Shown here: positions 41,812 through 50,245 of the stretch, one piece after another
Layout: each line of letters begins with the position of its first letter
Position numbering within the stretch: the stretch's first letter is position 1
DNA from: CAVZBW01 sp963773635
Lineage (GTDB): Bacteria; Actinomycetota; Acidimicrobiia; Acidimicrobiales; RAAP-2
DNA: 64,000 bases
Direction: 5' to 3'
NCBI GenBank assembly: GCA_963773635.1
Contig: CAVZBW010000005.1
Span: 1,984,001-2,048,000, forward strand
Translations under genes and position numbers: made by a program
Notes under the pieces: generated by a model
Seen by the model: the letters and a program-made list of their open reading frames with translations, nothing else
Told to the model about the DNA's origin: nothing
Database searches by the model: none

Positions 41812-42570
41812 TCACCCGGACCCGCTGCCGGGCGCCAGGGTCGTGCCGAAGAGGTCCGCCAGGGCATCCCAGTGCCGCTGCGCGGCGGTCGGATCAAAGC
41901 TCGGATTGTCGGGCACCGCGAATCCGTGGGCTGCCGGATAGGTCTCGATCGTGTGCGCCACACCCGCGGCCGACAGAGCCTGCTCCAGGCGGTCGCGCTG
42001 GTCCGCCGGAAAGGTGGGATCGTCAGTCGCCCCGGCGACGTAGACCGTCGCTGCCATAGAGCCGGCCAGCAGGTGAGGGCTGTCTGGATCGTCAGCCGCA
42101 GCGATGTTGCCGCCGTGGAACGACGCGGCCGCAGCGACCCGCTCGCCCAAGTGGCCAGCCGCGATGAGCGACAATCGGCCGCCCATGCAGTAGCCGGTCG
42201 TGCCGGCGGCGGTGCCCGAGGTCTCCGCCAGGGAGATCAGGTAGTCGACGTAGGTGCGTGCATCTCGGGCCACCATGTCCGCCGTGACGCTCCGCACCAT
42301 GCTCATGAGCCGATCCCGCTGCACCGGGTCGCTCATCAGCGTGCCCATGTCAAAGGGCTCGAAACCGCCGGACCGGTAGTAGAAGTCGGGCACCAGGGTG
42401 ACGTAACCCATGCGGGCCAACTGCTCGCCCATCTCCCGGAGTGTGTCCCGCAGACCTCCCGCGTCCGGGTACATGAGCACCGCGGGGCAGGGTCCTTCTC
42501 CGTCCGGGAGGTGGAGCGAGCCGGGGCTCGTCCCATCCCCGGTCGCGATCTCGACGTCGCGTTGGGTCAT
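41812..42570 (-). CDS. Dienelactone hydrolase family protein
   Basis: A 252-residue alpha/beta-hydrolase of the DLH type. The nucleophile is Cys in GTTGYCMGGRLSLIAA (GxCxGG), preceded by CPAVLMYPDAGGLRDTLREM and YVTLVPDFYYRSGG, with the acid region AGATDDPTFPADQ and the catalytic His in YPAAHGFAVPDNPSFD. The family hydrolyses dienelactone in chloroaromatic degradation, but most members act on other small esters or lactones. The ATG at 42570 precedes the fold directly; the longer frame to 42780 has no homology. Confidence 0.9.
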   Translation of the reverse strand: MTQRDVEIATGDGTSPGSLHLPDGEGPCPAVLMYPDAGGLRDTLREMGEQLARMGYVTLVPDFYYRSGGFEPFDMGTLMSDPVQRDRLMSMVRSVTADMVARDARTYVDYLISLAETSGTAAGTTGYCMGGRLSLIAAGHLGERVAAAASFHGGNIAAADDPDSPHLLAGSMAATVYVAGATDDPTFPADQRDRLEQALSAAGVAHTIETYPAAHGFAVPDNPSFDPTAAQRHWDALADLFGTTLAPGSGSG

Positions 42571-42793
42571 CAGGCCTCCGTGTTCTCGACAGGACCGCCC
42601 GATGGTACAGCGGCCCCCGGGTTGGACGACCGGGGCTCCTGCGGCTGCTGGCTCGTTCGGCAAACACGGTCGCTGGGCGCCCACTCCCCTTCTCGTGAGG
42701 GCCTCCATGTCCACGTTCTGCCGAGCGAAGGTCAATCCGAACTCCGCGGAGCGCCAGCGCATCTGCGGAGTTCGGACCACCTAAGGTGCTCTG

Positions 42794-43648
42794 ATGCCCC
42801 GGGCCCGCGCCGCATCGGGAAAGCTCGGCAAGGAGAAGGTCGGGCGCAAGCGCGCCCCCCGTCACAGCCGCGACGAGCTCCGCTCCTTGATGCTCTCGAC
42901 GGGGCACGCCGTCCTGGTCGACGGCGGGCTCGGAACCGGCGTCGACCACATCACGTTCAAACGTGTCTTCGAGCGGCTCGCAACCGAGCAGGGCATTCAA
43001 CTGACCAATGCGTCCGTCATCGGTCGGATATGGCCGGACCAGGCGGCCTTCCAGACCGATGTACTGCTCGACTTCGCTCGACGAGAGAGCTCGTCGCAGT
43101 TCCTCCAAACCCTCGGGCCCCTGCAGACCATGATTCAGCGGGCCGACCTGAGCAGCGTCGAGGGCAGGACGTCGGCGCTCCAACAGCTCTGTCGAGTGGG
43201 TGCGGCCGCGAACATCCAAGCGATTCGGGACTCCCCCGCCTGGGACACCTGGAGAGGCGTATGGGCCTATGCCTTCCAGCGAGTCGGCCGCAGGACCAAG
43301 GGGCCGGTCAAGGGCAACGCCCGACGGGAGGTGCGTGAAACCCTCCTCCACAGCTACGAGACAACCGTTCGCCACTATCAGGAGATCTACGAGGCGGTCG
43401 GGCCACTCTTGGGCTTTCGGCTGCGCCCTCCCTACACCTACCGGCAGCTCGCGGTGGCCGTGGCCGCCCTCGCGGAGGGTTGCGGTCTGCGCGATCAGGT
43501 CGACCCAGGCAGCTCCCGCGACATCCTGCGTCCGACGGGACCCGGGGGCGAGGAGCAGGACTGGACCCTCTTCGGCATCGGGCTGGAGGCGCTGCTCAAC
43601 CATTTCCTCGAGCCAGAGCCGGACTGGCGACCCCCGCGGAGCGACTAG
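42794..43648 (+). CDS. Putative TetR-like DNA-binding regulator
   Basis: A 284-residue, all-helical-looking protein with a basic N-terminus (KLGKEKVGRKRAPRHSRDEL). A region comparable to a TetR HTH follows: RSLMLSTGHAVLVDGGLGTG, DHITFKRVFERLATEQGIQL, TNASVIGRIWPDQAAFQTDV (an HTH followed by a WxxxxxF-like turn). The C-terminal 180 residues would be the ligand/dimer domain (HYQEIYEAVGPLLGFRL). It is longer than typical TetR (about 200), so a variant family or different regulator class is possible. It is divergent from the dienelactone hydrolase. Confidence 0.55.
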   Translation: MPRARAASGKLGKEKVGRKRAPRHSRDELRSLMLSTGHAVLVDGGLGTGVDHITFKRVFERLATEQGIQLTNASVIGRIWPDQAAFQTDVLLDFARRESSSQFLQTLGPLQTMIQRADLSSVEGRTSALQQLCRVGAAANIQAIRDSPAWDTWRGVWAYAFQRVGRRTKGPVKGNARREVRETLLHSYETTVRHYQEIYEAVGPLLGFRLRPPYTYRQLAVAVAALAEGCGLRDQVDPGSSRDILRPTGPGGEEQDWTLFGIGLEALLNHFLEPEPDWRPPRSD

Positions 43649-43792
43649 CGAGCTTGCAACTGAGAATTACTAGTCTCGGGAACTGGCTTAGTGTTGTCTA
43701 CGAGGATGCGCAAACGGTCGGCCGGGCGCCGGAGGCGGCCACGGAGATCGACGAGTCCGCGCCGAGGAGGCGGCGGCTTCCATGCGAGGGAA

Positions 43793-45850
43793 ATGGGTTC
43801 AGACATGCTGAGGGGTAGGTGGAGCGCGCTGGCCCCCTTGGTCGCGGCGATCGCACTCGTCGGCGGGTTGGCCACCTCTCCAGCGTTACCTGCGGGTGCG
43901 GCGAGTAGCTGGACCCAGTTCTACTCCGGCTCACCCTTCTTTGGCGGCCCTCAGGTCACGGCGGCGGCCTGCGCACAGCCGACCGGCTCCGTGTACGGGC
44001 CACTCTTTGCGGTCCAGGTCCAAACGTCGCTCTCGGCATCGACCGCCACTCCGCTCACCGGGAGCCTGACCGTGTACCGCAACAATGCGGTGATTACGTC
44101 GACGACGTCGACCAGCTGGCTCTTCGGCGTCGCCCAGGGCCTCGGCCCTGTCAGCGGCTCTGTCCCACTCGGAGACACGTACGTCTACGTCTTGTCCGAT
44201 GGCAATCTCCACAGCTTGCGGCTCATCTTGTCGCCCAACGATCTCGCTCCGTGCAAGAGCGCGACCTCCAGCAGCCTCGGCCAGCCCTACGTGATCGAGG
44301 CTCAACCGTCGGCCTCCGTCTCCAACGGCCCATGGGACGGGTTCGGCGTGAGCTGGCTCAACGGCGTCCCCGCAAGCAAGCTGGGCAACCTCAACAACGT
44401 CACCGTCTACCCATGGACCAGCGCGATCGCCAACTCCTCCTCCTACTCGAGCTCGTCCGATCAAGCGACGGCCCTGGCAAACGTCGACGCCACGCAGTGG
44501 CAGCTCGACAGCCAGGCATTGCAGACGATGCTGCCGGCCTACGTGAGAACGCCGTTTGCCCTACCCCTGTACGTCACCGGCTGTAACACCTCGGCCAACC
44601 CGGTCACCTGCTCGTACAACTGGAACACGGTCGGCATGAACGACAAGGTGGCCGAGTTGCAACTCATGCAGCAGCTCGGCATCAAGGTGATCCTCCGAGC
44701 AACGCCGCCCCCCCAGGCGCCCTCACCGTTGGCGAGCATCACGTTCGGCAGCGCGGCGTGGACGAGAACCCAGATCGACCTCCTGACCTACCTGGTGCAC
44801 ACCGAGGGACTGACCAACATCGCCTACGACGGGGAGATCAGCGAGGCCAACAGCATCACCGTTCCGGGTTCGACGACCCCCAACCCGACGTACAGCTACG
44901 CCAACTACCGGTCGGCCATGAAGGCCGTCAAGAACGCCATCGCCGCCAGCCCCTACCTCAAGACCGTGGTGGCGCTGCTCGGTCCGACCGCGTCCAACTC
45001 ATCCGGCACCGGACAGGACGGGAGCTACTGGGTCGGCAGCGCCTCTCAGACCTGGCCGTCCATCTTCAATACCAACGGCGACTACCTGGGCGCCTACGAC
45101 TGGCACTGGTACGTGCCCTCCAACTCGCCGCTGAATCCCGATCCGGACGGCAGCCTCGCCATCTCCGAGATGGCCGGCGACTCGCAGCTCGGCACGCTCC
45201 AGCAGGTCGTCAACTCGTTGTCGGCGGGTGGCAACGTCAAGCCGGTCTTCATGACGGAACTGGGCATTCGCGACCCCGCAACCGCCAGCGACGGCACGAT
45301 CGACAACTACGGCGGTACCGGCATCACGACCAACAACTACGGGCTGGCCATGATCGACTACGGGATCCAGGCAGCCGATGCCGGCGTCTCCGGACCCATG
45401 GCGTATTGCCTCGATGCCGACGTACCCAGCTCGACCACGAACAACTGCGGCATGGTCAGCACGTTGCCCAACGGCAGTGGCTCCTTCAACCTGGAGCCGT
45501 GGTGCTACGGGTGGTCGATGCTGACTCGGGGCTTTCCTCCGGGCTCTCAGATCTACCCCCTGGCCAATCCGAGCATGAACCCCAACATCGATGTCCTGGT
45601 GGCGAAGCTGCCCGGCACCAATCAATGGTCCGCCATGATGGTCAACCTGTCCTCCGCCCCCCAGCAGGTCCAGCTCCAGCTGCCGGCGAGTGCGGCGCCG
45701 GCCGCCCTGAACAGCTACTCCTTCTCCGGGACGGCCAGCAGTCTGCAGGCGACGTCCCAGCCGCTGAAGTCCGAGGGTCAGAACACGTCAGGACTCACCG
45801 TCTCCCTGCCGGCACAATCTGCGCAACTCCTCTCGACGCTCAGCATCTGA
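43793..45850 (+). CDS. Secreted glycoside-hydrolase-like protein (clan GH-A-like)
   Basis: A 685-residue protein with a Sec signal peptide (RGRWSALAPLVAAIALVGGL, then ATSPALPAGAAS). It has a beta N-domain, then from about residue 165 a TIM-barrel-like part: NGPWDGFGVSWLNGVPASKL (GH30-like start), LQLMQQLGIKVILRATPPPQ, IAYDGEISEANSITVPGSTT with a candidate acid/base Glu, YDWHWYVPS, and KPVFMTELGIRDPATASDG with a candidate nucleophile Glu. A C-terminal beta domain resembles the sandwich of GH30/39/51 enzymes. The reaction and polymer are unknown. The ATG at 43793 follows GAGGGAA. Confidence 0.7.
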   Translation: MGSDMLRGRWSALAPLVAAIALVGGLATSPALPAGAASSWTQFYSGSPFFGGPQVTAAACAQPTGSVYGPLFAVQVQTSLSASTATPLTGSLTVYRNNAVITSTTSTSWLFGVAQGLGPVSGSVPLGDTYVYVLSDGNLHSLRLILSPNDLAPCKSATSSSLGQPYVIEAQPSASVSNGPWDGFGVSWLNGVPASKLGNLNNVTVYPWTSAIANSSSYSSSSDQATALANVDATQWQLDSQALQTMLPAYVRTPFALPLYVTGCNTSANPVTCSYNWNTVGMNDKVAELQLMQQLGIKVILRATPPPQAPSPLASITFGSAAWTRTQIDLLTYLVHTEGLTNIAYDGEISEANSITVPGSTTPNPTYSYANYRSAMKAVKNAIAASPYLKTVVALLGPTASNSSGTGQDGSYWVGSASQTWPSIFNTNGDYLGAYDWHWYVPSNSPLNPDPDGSLAISEMAGDSQLGTLQQVVNSLSAGGNVKPVFMTELGIRDPATASDGTIDNYGGTGITTNNYGLAMIDYGIQAADAGVSGPMAYCLDADVPSSTTNNCGMVSTLPNGSGSFNLEPWCYGWSMLTRGFPPGSQIYPLANPSMNPNIDVLVAKLPGTNQWSAMMVNLSSAPQQVQLQLPASAAPAALNSYSFSGTASSLQATSQPLKSEGQNTSGLTVSLPAQSAQLLSTLSI

Positions 45851-45938
45851 GCCGCCCGTGGCCGAGGGCAGACGGCGGAGCGGGGGTCCAACGATATGCC
45901 TCGTGACCGTGGCTCGGCGGAGACCGCATGACGCGAGA

Positions 45939-45992
45939 GAGCCCCGGCACTCGTCAGAGACCGGGGCTCCCTCAAACGGCCGAAAGGGCCGT
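45939..45992. terminator. Double hairpin terminator between convergent genes
   Basis: AGCCCCGG (45940-45947) pairs with CCGGGGCT (45961-45968). A second hairpin ACGGCC-gaaa-GGGCCGT spans 45976-45992. They separate the convergent glycosidase-like gene and the small peptide gene. Confidence 0.75.
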
Positions 45993-45998
45993 GTGCTG

Positions 45999-46154
45999 TC
46001 AGTCGAGCACCGCCCGGCGCCTCTCTGCCCCGAGGGCCTCGGCCTCGGCCACCTTCTCGACACGCTTGGCGCGAAACACGCCACCCGCGACCTCGTCGAT
46101 CTGCTCGTCCTCGAGGGAGAGGTCCTTGTCCGCCGCTGCGTCCTCTGCACCCAT
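45999..46154 (-). CDS. 51-residue peptide with double-glycine leader-like motif
   Basis: A small gene with an excellent ribosome site (GAGGAGGAAG, 3 nt before ATG). The N-terminal half, DLSLEDEQIDEVAGG, matches the LSxEEL.xVAGG pattern of Nif11/bacteriocin-type leader peptides that are cut after GG by C39 peptidase transporters. The second half, VFRAKRVEKVAEAEALGAER then RRAVLD, is highly charged and helical and has no Cys, Ser or Thr to be modified. No RiPP tailoring enzyme, C39 transporter or immunity gene is next to it. It could be a small regulatory or helper peptide instead. Confidence 0.6.
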   Translation of the reverse strand: MGAEDAAADKDLSLEDEQIDEVAGGVFRAKRVEKVAEAEALGAERRRAVLD

Positions 46155-46370
46155 GGTCTTCCTCCTCGTTTGGTCAACTGCCCGATGTCGACAGCTAATA
46201 CCTGCTCGACCCCTGCGTCTAGGCCCTACCGGCGGGTAACGGGGATTTTCCCCGCAGCAGGGCGCAACTGGTCTGGCAATTGCGTGACGCGGGGTGAAGG
46301 ACAGCGGCGCGGGGCACGAGGCAAGGGATCCGGACACAATGGAGGCGACGGATGCGACGAGGGAGGACCG

Positions 46371-46559
46371 ATGGCACCCGAGACAGACCCTCCAGGCTCG
46401 GAGCTGATCGACGCGGACGAGGCGGCCCGGTTGCTGGAGGTGGCCCGTGACCGGATCGACGTCCTGGTGGACGAGGGACTGCTCGCGCCGGCCTCCGGCC
46501 GCGAGGGGTCGTGGTACCGCCGCAGCGAGGTCTTGGCCCTGAGGGAGCTCGGAGGCTGA
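46371..46559 (+). CDS. Small MerR/excisionase-like helix-turn-helix protein
   Basis: A 62-residue protein: ELIDADEAARLLEVARDRID, VLVDEGLLAPASGREGSWYR, RSEVLALRELGG. This is the HTH_17-type (excisionase/MerR head) DNA-binding fold with no other domain. GGGAGG lies 4 nt before the ATG. It ends directly at the GTG of the FMN protein (TGA-GTG, no gap), so the two are co-transcribed; it may regulate that operon (inference). Confidence 0.7.
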   Translation: MAPETDPPGSELIDADEAARLLEVARDRIDVLVDEGLLAPASGREGSWYRRSEVLALRELGG

Positions 46560-48122
46560 GTGCCGGTCTGGGCGTGGGTTGTCGTCGCCATCGTGGCGGT
46601 GCTCGGTGCCGTGGCCACCTATGACCTGGTGCAGCGAAAGCACGCCGTCCTGCGCAATTTCCCCCTGATCGGGCACCTGCGCTACCTGCTCGAGGCGGTC
46701 GGACCGGAGCTGCGCCAGTACATCGTCACGGACAACCGCCAAGAACGACCCTTTGACCGGGATCAACGACGGTGGATCTACGCCTCGGCCAAGGGCACCA
46801 ACAACAACTTCGCCTTCGGCTCGGACGAGGACCTCGAGGTCACCGCAGACCACGTCATCATCGCCCAGAGCATGTTCCCGCTCCCCCGTCCGGAGCCGAG
46901 CGACGATCGCCTGCCGTGCGCCAAGGTCCTCGGGGCCGCGCGAGGACGACGAGGGAGCTTCCGCCCGAGCTCGGTGGTCAACGTCTCCGCCATGAGCTTC
47001 GGCTCCCTGAGCGGCGCCGCCGTGGAGGCCATCAACCGCGGCTGTGCCCTTGCCGACTGCCTCCACAACACCGGCGAGGGCGGGCTCTCCCGCCACCACG
47101 ACCATGGCGGAGAGCTGATCTTCCAGATCGGCACGGCCTACTTCGGCTGCCGAGACGGGCGCGGGCGCTTCGACCTCCAACGGTTGGCCGAGCTCTGCGA
47201 GGAGCACCCGGTGCGCGCCATCGAGATCAAGCTCAGCCAGGGGGCAAAGCCCGGACTCGGGGGGATGCTTCCCGGGCCCAAGGTCACCCAGGAGATCGCG
47301 ACGGTCCGGGGGGTGGCCCCCGGCCGGGACTGCCTGAGTCCGTCGGCGCACTCGGCGTTTCGCGACGCCGACGGCCTGCTCGACTTTGTCGAGGCGATCG
47401 CCGAGCGGACCGGACTCCCCGTCGGCATCAAGGCCGCGACGGGCGAGGGTGGGTTCTGGGTGGAGCTCGCCGACCTCATGCTCGGAGGCGAGCGCGGCGT
47501 CGATTTCGTCACCATCGACGGCGGCGAGGGTGGCACCGGCGAGGCGCCCCTCGCCTTTAGCGACCACGTCTCGCTCCCGTTCAAGCTGGGTTTTACCCGC
47601 GTCTACGGCGTCTTCGCCGAACGAGCCCTCACGGGTCGGGTGGTCTTCGTGGGGTCGGGAAGGCTGGGGCTGCCCGACACCGCCCTGGTCGCCATGGCGC
47701 TCGGTGCCGACCTCGTGCACGTCGCCCGGGAGGCGATGCTCGCGATCGGCTGCATCCAGGCTCAGCGCTGTCACACCGACCGATGTCCCACCGGCATCAC
47801 CACGCAGTCCTCCTGGCGCACTCGAGGACTCGATCCCTCCCTCAAGGCGGTGCGCCTCGCCGCCTATCTCGGATCGCTCCGCCATGAGCTGCTCGAGCTG
47901 AGCCATGCCTGCGGAGTGGTGCACCCCGCGCTCGTGACCCCCGACCGCATCGAGATCCTCGACGGCCACCTGGGCAGCCGGCCACTCCACGAGGTCTTTG
48001 GCTACCGGCCCTCGTGGGCTCGCCTGTCAGAGTCGCAGCGCCGAGAGGTCGAAGACCTCATGACGCCGCGGGATTACCAGACGAGCTCGAGGTTCTCGAC
48101 GCTGCGCAACCCCCGGGCGTAG
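46560..48122 (+). CDS. FMN-binding glutamate synthase family protein (membrane-anchored)
   Basis: A 520-residue protein from a GTG start with one N-terminal membrane helix (VWAWVVVAIVAVLGAVATYD). The glutamate-synthase FMN/Fe-S barrel follows: VVNVSAMSFGSLSGAAVEAI, HNTGEGGLSRHH, EIKLSQGAKPGLGGMLPGPK, SPSAHSAFRDADGLLDFVEA, IKAATGEGGFWVELADLMLG, FVTIDGGEGGTGEAPLAFSD. The 3Fe-4S cysteine motif is IGCIQAQRCHTDRCPTG. It lacks the amidotransferase domain, as in the YerD-like family, so it is not complete GOGAT; the physiological reaction is unsettled. The 3' 49 bp overlap the convergent P450 gene. Confidence 0.88.
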   Translation: MPVWAWVVVAIVAVLGAVATYDLVQRKHAVLRNFPLIGHLRYLLEAVGPELRQYIVTDNRQERPFDRDQRRWIYASAKGTNNNFAFGSDEDLEVTADHVIIAQSMFPLPRPEPSDDRLPCAKVLGAARGRRGSFRPSSVVNVSAMSFGSLSGAAVEAINRGCALADCLHNTGEGGLSRHHDHGGELIFQIGTAYFGCRDGRGRFDLQRLAELCEEHPVRAIEIKLSQGAKPGLGGMLPGPKVTQEIATVRGVAPGRDCLSPSAHSAFRDADGLLDFVEAIAERTGLPVGIKAATGEGGFWVELADLMLGGERGVDFVTIDGGEGGTGEAPLAFSDHVSLPFKLGFTRVYGVFAERALTGRVVFVGSGRLGLPDTALVAMALGADLVHVAREAMLAIGCIQAQRCHTDRCPTGITTQSSWRTRGLDPSLKAVRLAAYLGSLRHELLELSHACGVVHPALVTPDRIEILDGHLGSRPLHEVFGYRPSWARLSESQRREVEDLMTPRDYQTSSRFSTLRNPRA

Positions 48123-49309
48123 TGGAGGTCGATGCCCGGCTTGAGCGAGTAGTCGGGGATCCGTCGGTGCCACTCTCGCAGGGTCACTCGCAACTCGCGC
48201 CGGGCCAGGTGCGAGCCCAGGCAGCGATGGACGCCGCCTCCGAAGCCGACGTGCCGGTTGGACTCGCGATCGAAGCGAACCTCCAGGGGATCGCCGAACT
48301 CCGCCGGGTCGACATTGGCCGCGCCGACCGAGGCCATGACCATCGTCCCGGCCTTGACCGGACAGCCCGCCAGCTCCGTGTCGGCGACCACCATCCTCGG
48401 GACGCCGGGCACCGGGCTCTCCCAGCGGAGCAGCTCCTCCACCGCGGCGGGGATGACCGATGGGTCCTCGACGATCTGCCGGCGATGCTCCGGGTGCTGC
48501 GCCAGGAAGGCAAAGAAACAGGTGAGCGAGTCCGTCACCGTGTCGAGACCGGCAATGAGGAAGAGGAAGCAGATGTCGAGAATGTCCTCGCGGGTGAGCT
48601 TGCGGCCCTCGACCTCGGCCTGGAGGAATCCGGAGAGGATGTCGTCCTTGGGTTCGCGCTCGCGTTCGTCGAGGATGCCGTTGAAGTAGTCGTAGATGTC
48701 CTGGGCCGTCTGGTCCTGGATCCGCTTCCTCTCCGCCGGATCGACCTTCTCCGCCTCCATGATGGTGGCCCCTCCCGGGCGGATGATCCCGTCCTTGAAC
48801 CGGAGGAACGTGTCGAGCTCCTCCCAGGGCAATCCCATGAGGCCCAGGAAGACGGCCGAAGGGAAGGGCACGGCCAACTCGTCCGTGAAGTGGCAGCTGC
48901 CCCGTTCGGCGAAGTCGTCGATGAAGTGGTTGACCCGTGCGGCGATGTCGTCCTCGATGGCGTCCATTCGCCTCGGGGCGAAGAGGGGGTCGAGGAGCTT
49001 GCGGTAGCCGAGGTGCTCCGGAGGGTCGATGCTCAGGGGGAGAAGCGGCCGGACGTTGCCCAGCTGCACCACGCCCCGGGAGGTGAAGGTCTCGGGGTGA
49101 CGGAGCACGTCGTCGACCACGCTGCGGCTGGCCGCAACGGCGAATCCGTCCACCGGGCAGAAGAGTCCGCCGTCCTCGATCCAACGCTCGTACTTCGGCT
49201 GGGGGTTGGTCAGATCGAGGAGCCCCTCGAGCGCCCGATCGGTCTCGGATCCGTACCCGCCTACAGCGGACTCCGTGGCCGGCCCCGCCTCTTCGGCCTG
49301 CTGTGTCAT
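48074..49309 (-). CDS. Cytochrome P450 monooxygenase
   Basis: A 411-residue soluble bacterial P450. I-helix oxygen-activation motif FLIAGLDTVTDSLTCF (AGxDT), K-helix ExxR in AVEELLRWESPVPGVPR, and the heme-ligand loop VGFGGGVHRCLGSHLARREL with the Cys ligand. It hydroxylates a small molecule with electrons from a ferredoxin partner; no ferredoxin or reductase gene is adjacent. The N-terminus is free of any membrane anchor. It resembles the CYP families acting on fatty acids, terpenoids or steroids in actinobacteria; substrate unknown. Confidence 0.93.
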   Translation of the reverse strand: MTQQAEEAGPATESAVGGYGSETDRALEGLLDLTNPQPKYERWIEDGGLFCPVDGFAVAASRSVVDDVLRHPETFTSRGVVQLGNVRPLLPLSIDPPEHLGYRKLLDPLFAPRRMDAIEDDIAARVNHFIDDFAERGSCHFTDELAVPFPSAVFLGLMGLPWEELDTFLRFKDGIIRPGGATIMEAEKVDPAERKRIQDQTAQDIYDYFNGILDEREREPKDDILSGFLQAEVEGRKLTREDILDICFLFLIAGLDTVTDSLTCFFAFLAQHPEHRRQIVEDPSVIPAAVEELLRWESPVPGVPRMVVADTELAGCPVKAGTMVMASVGAANVDPAEFGDPLEVRFDRESNRHVGFGGGVHRCLGSHLARRELRVTLREWHRRIPDYSLKPGIDLHYARGLRSVENLELVW

Positions 49310-49448
49310 CCTCGATCCTCCGTCAACTCCATCGAGTCGGTTGGGTCGTGACCTGGAAAATGGTGATTTTCCTCAGGCTACTACCGCCGAGCTCCGAGGC
49401 GCTTGCGGGGACTGGGTCCGTCCCGAGGCTGGCACAACCCGCTGCCGA

Positions 49449-49955
49449 CTAGCCGACCGTGTGGGCGACCTCGAGCTCCGGCGAGGAAGCAAGGGTCTGG
49501 TAGACGACGCAGTACCGCTCGGTCGTCGCGACCAGTCGATCGAGATCCTCCTTGGGGGCATCGGACTGGAGATCGAAGGTCAGGCGGATCGAGCGGAATC
49601 CCACGGGCGCATCTCGATCGATGCCCAGGGTCCCTCGGAAGTCCAGGTCGCCCTCCGCTCGCACCGTGCCCGTGACGTCCATGTCCCGATTGGTCGCCAC
49701 CGACCGCAGCGTCACCCCGGCACAGGCGACGAGCGCCTGCAGCAGCAGGTCCCCCGAACACGCCAGACTGCCGTCGCCCCCGGTCGCGGGATGCAGGCCC
49801 GCCTCGACGAGCGCCCCACCCGTTTGAACGGAGCATGCGACCTCGGTGTCCACCAACCGACCTTCCGCGGAGAGCGTCACCGTGGCCCCCTGTGGGTTGG
49901 CCCGGTACCCGTCCTTGAGCGGTCGTTGGATCTCTCGCAATTCGTCGCCGTTCAT
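49449..49955 (-). CDS. OsmC family protein
   Basis: A 168-residue OsmC/Ohr-like protein: LKDGYRANPQGATVTLSAEG, VQTGGALVEAGLHPATGGDG, LACSGDLLLQALVACAGVTL with the two conserved Cys of the peroxidase pair (about residues 65 and 77), and VGFRSIRLTFDLQSDAPKED plus LVATTERYCVVYQTLA. The family reduces organic hydroperoxides with a Cys pair; a third Cys (YCVVYQTL) is the common extra one. The ATG at 49955 is at the natural start of the domain. Confidence 0.88.
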   Translation of the reverse strand: MNGDELREIQRPLKDGYRANPQGATVTLSAEGRLVDTEVACSVQTGGALVEAGLHPATGGDGSLACSGDLLLQALVACAGVTLRSVATNRDMDVTGTVRAEGDLDFRGTLGIDRDAPVGFRSIRLTFDLQSDAPKEDLDRLVATTERYCVVYQTLASSPELEVAHTVG

Positions 49956-50245
49956 CCGGCCACGGTACCGGAGGCCATCCAGGGCCCCGGGGGGCGCGCC
50001 CCGAGGGGACCGGTCGCCTCGATGGTCCGGCCTCGGCGAGAGGGGCGCGGTTAAGGTATCGACGGGCTCCGGGGGCCCTGCCGGGCCGGAGAGAGAGGGC
50101 GTCGGCAGGGCCACACCGGGCCCATCCATGATAGTGGGTTCCATCGAAAAACGGACGTCGCCACCGGCCTCGCGTCCGGGCCGCCGGTGGGTGCAGCATC
50201 CCCGATGCCGGGGCGCCCCGCGCACGCACCGATAGCCTCCGCTCC

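Noticed and set aside
45999..47990. 663-codon minus-strand open frame
   Set aside because: Only its last 51 codons (from the ATG at 46154 with a strong ribosome site) look like a gene; the rest is antisense to the FMN glutamate-synthase-like gene.
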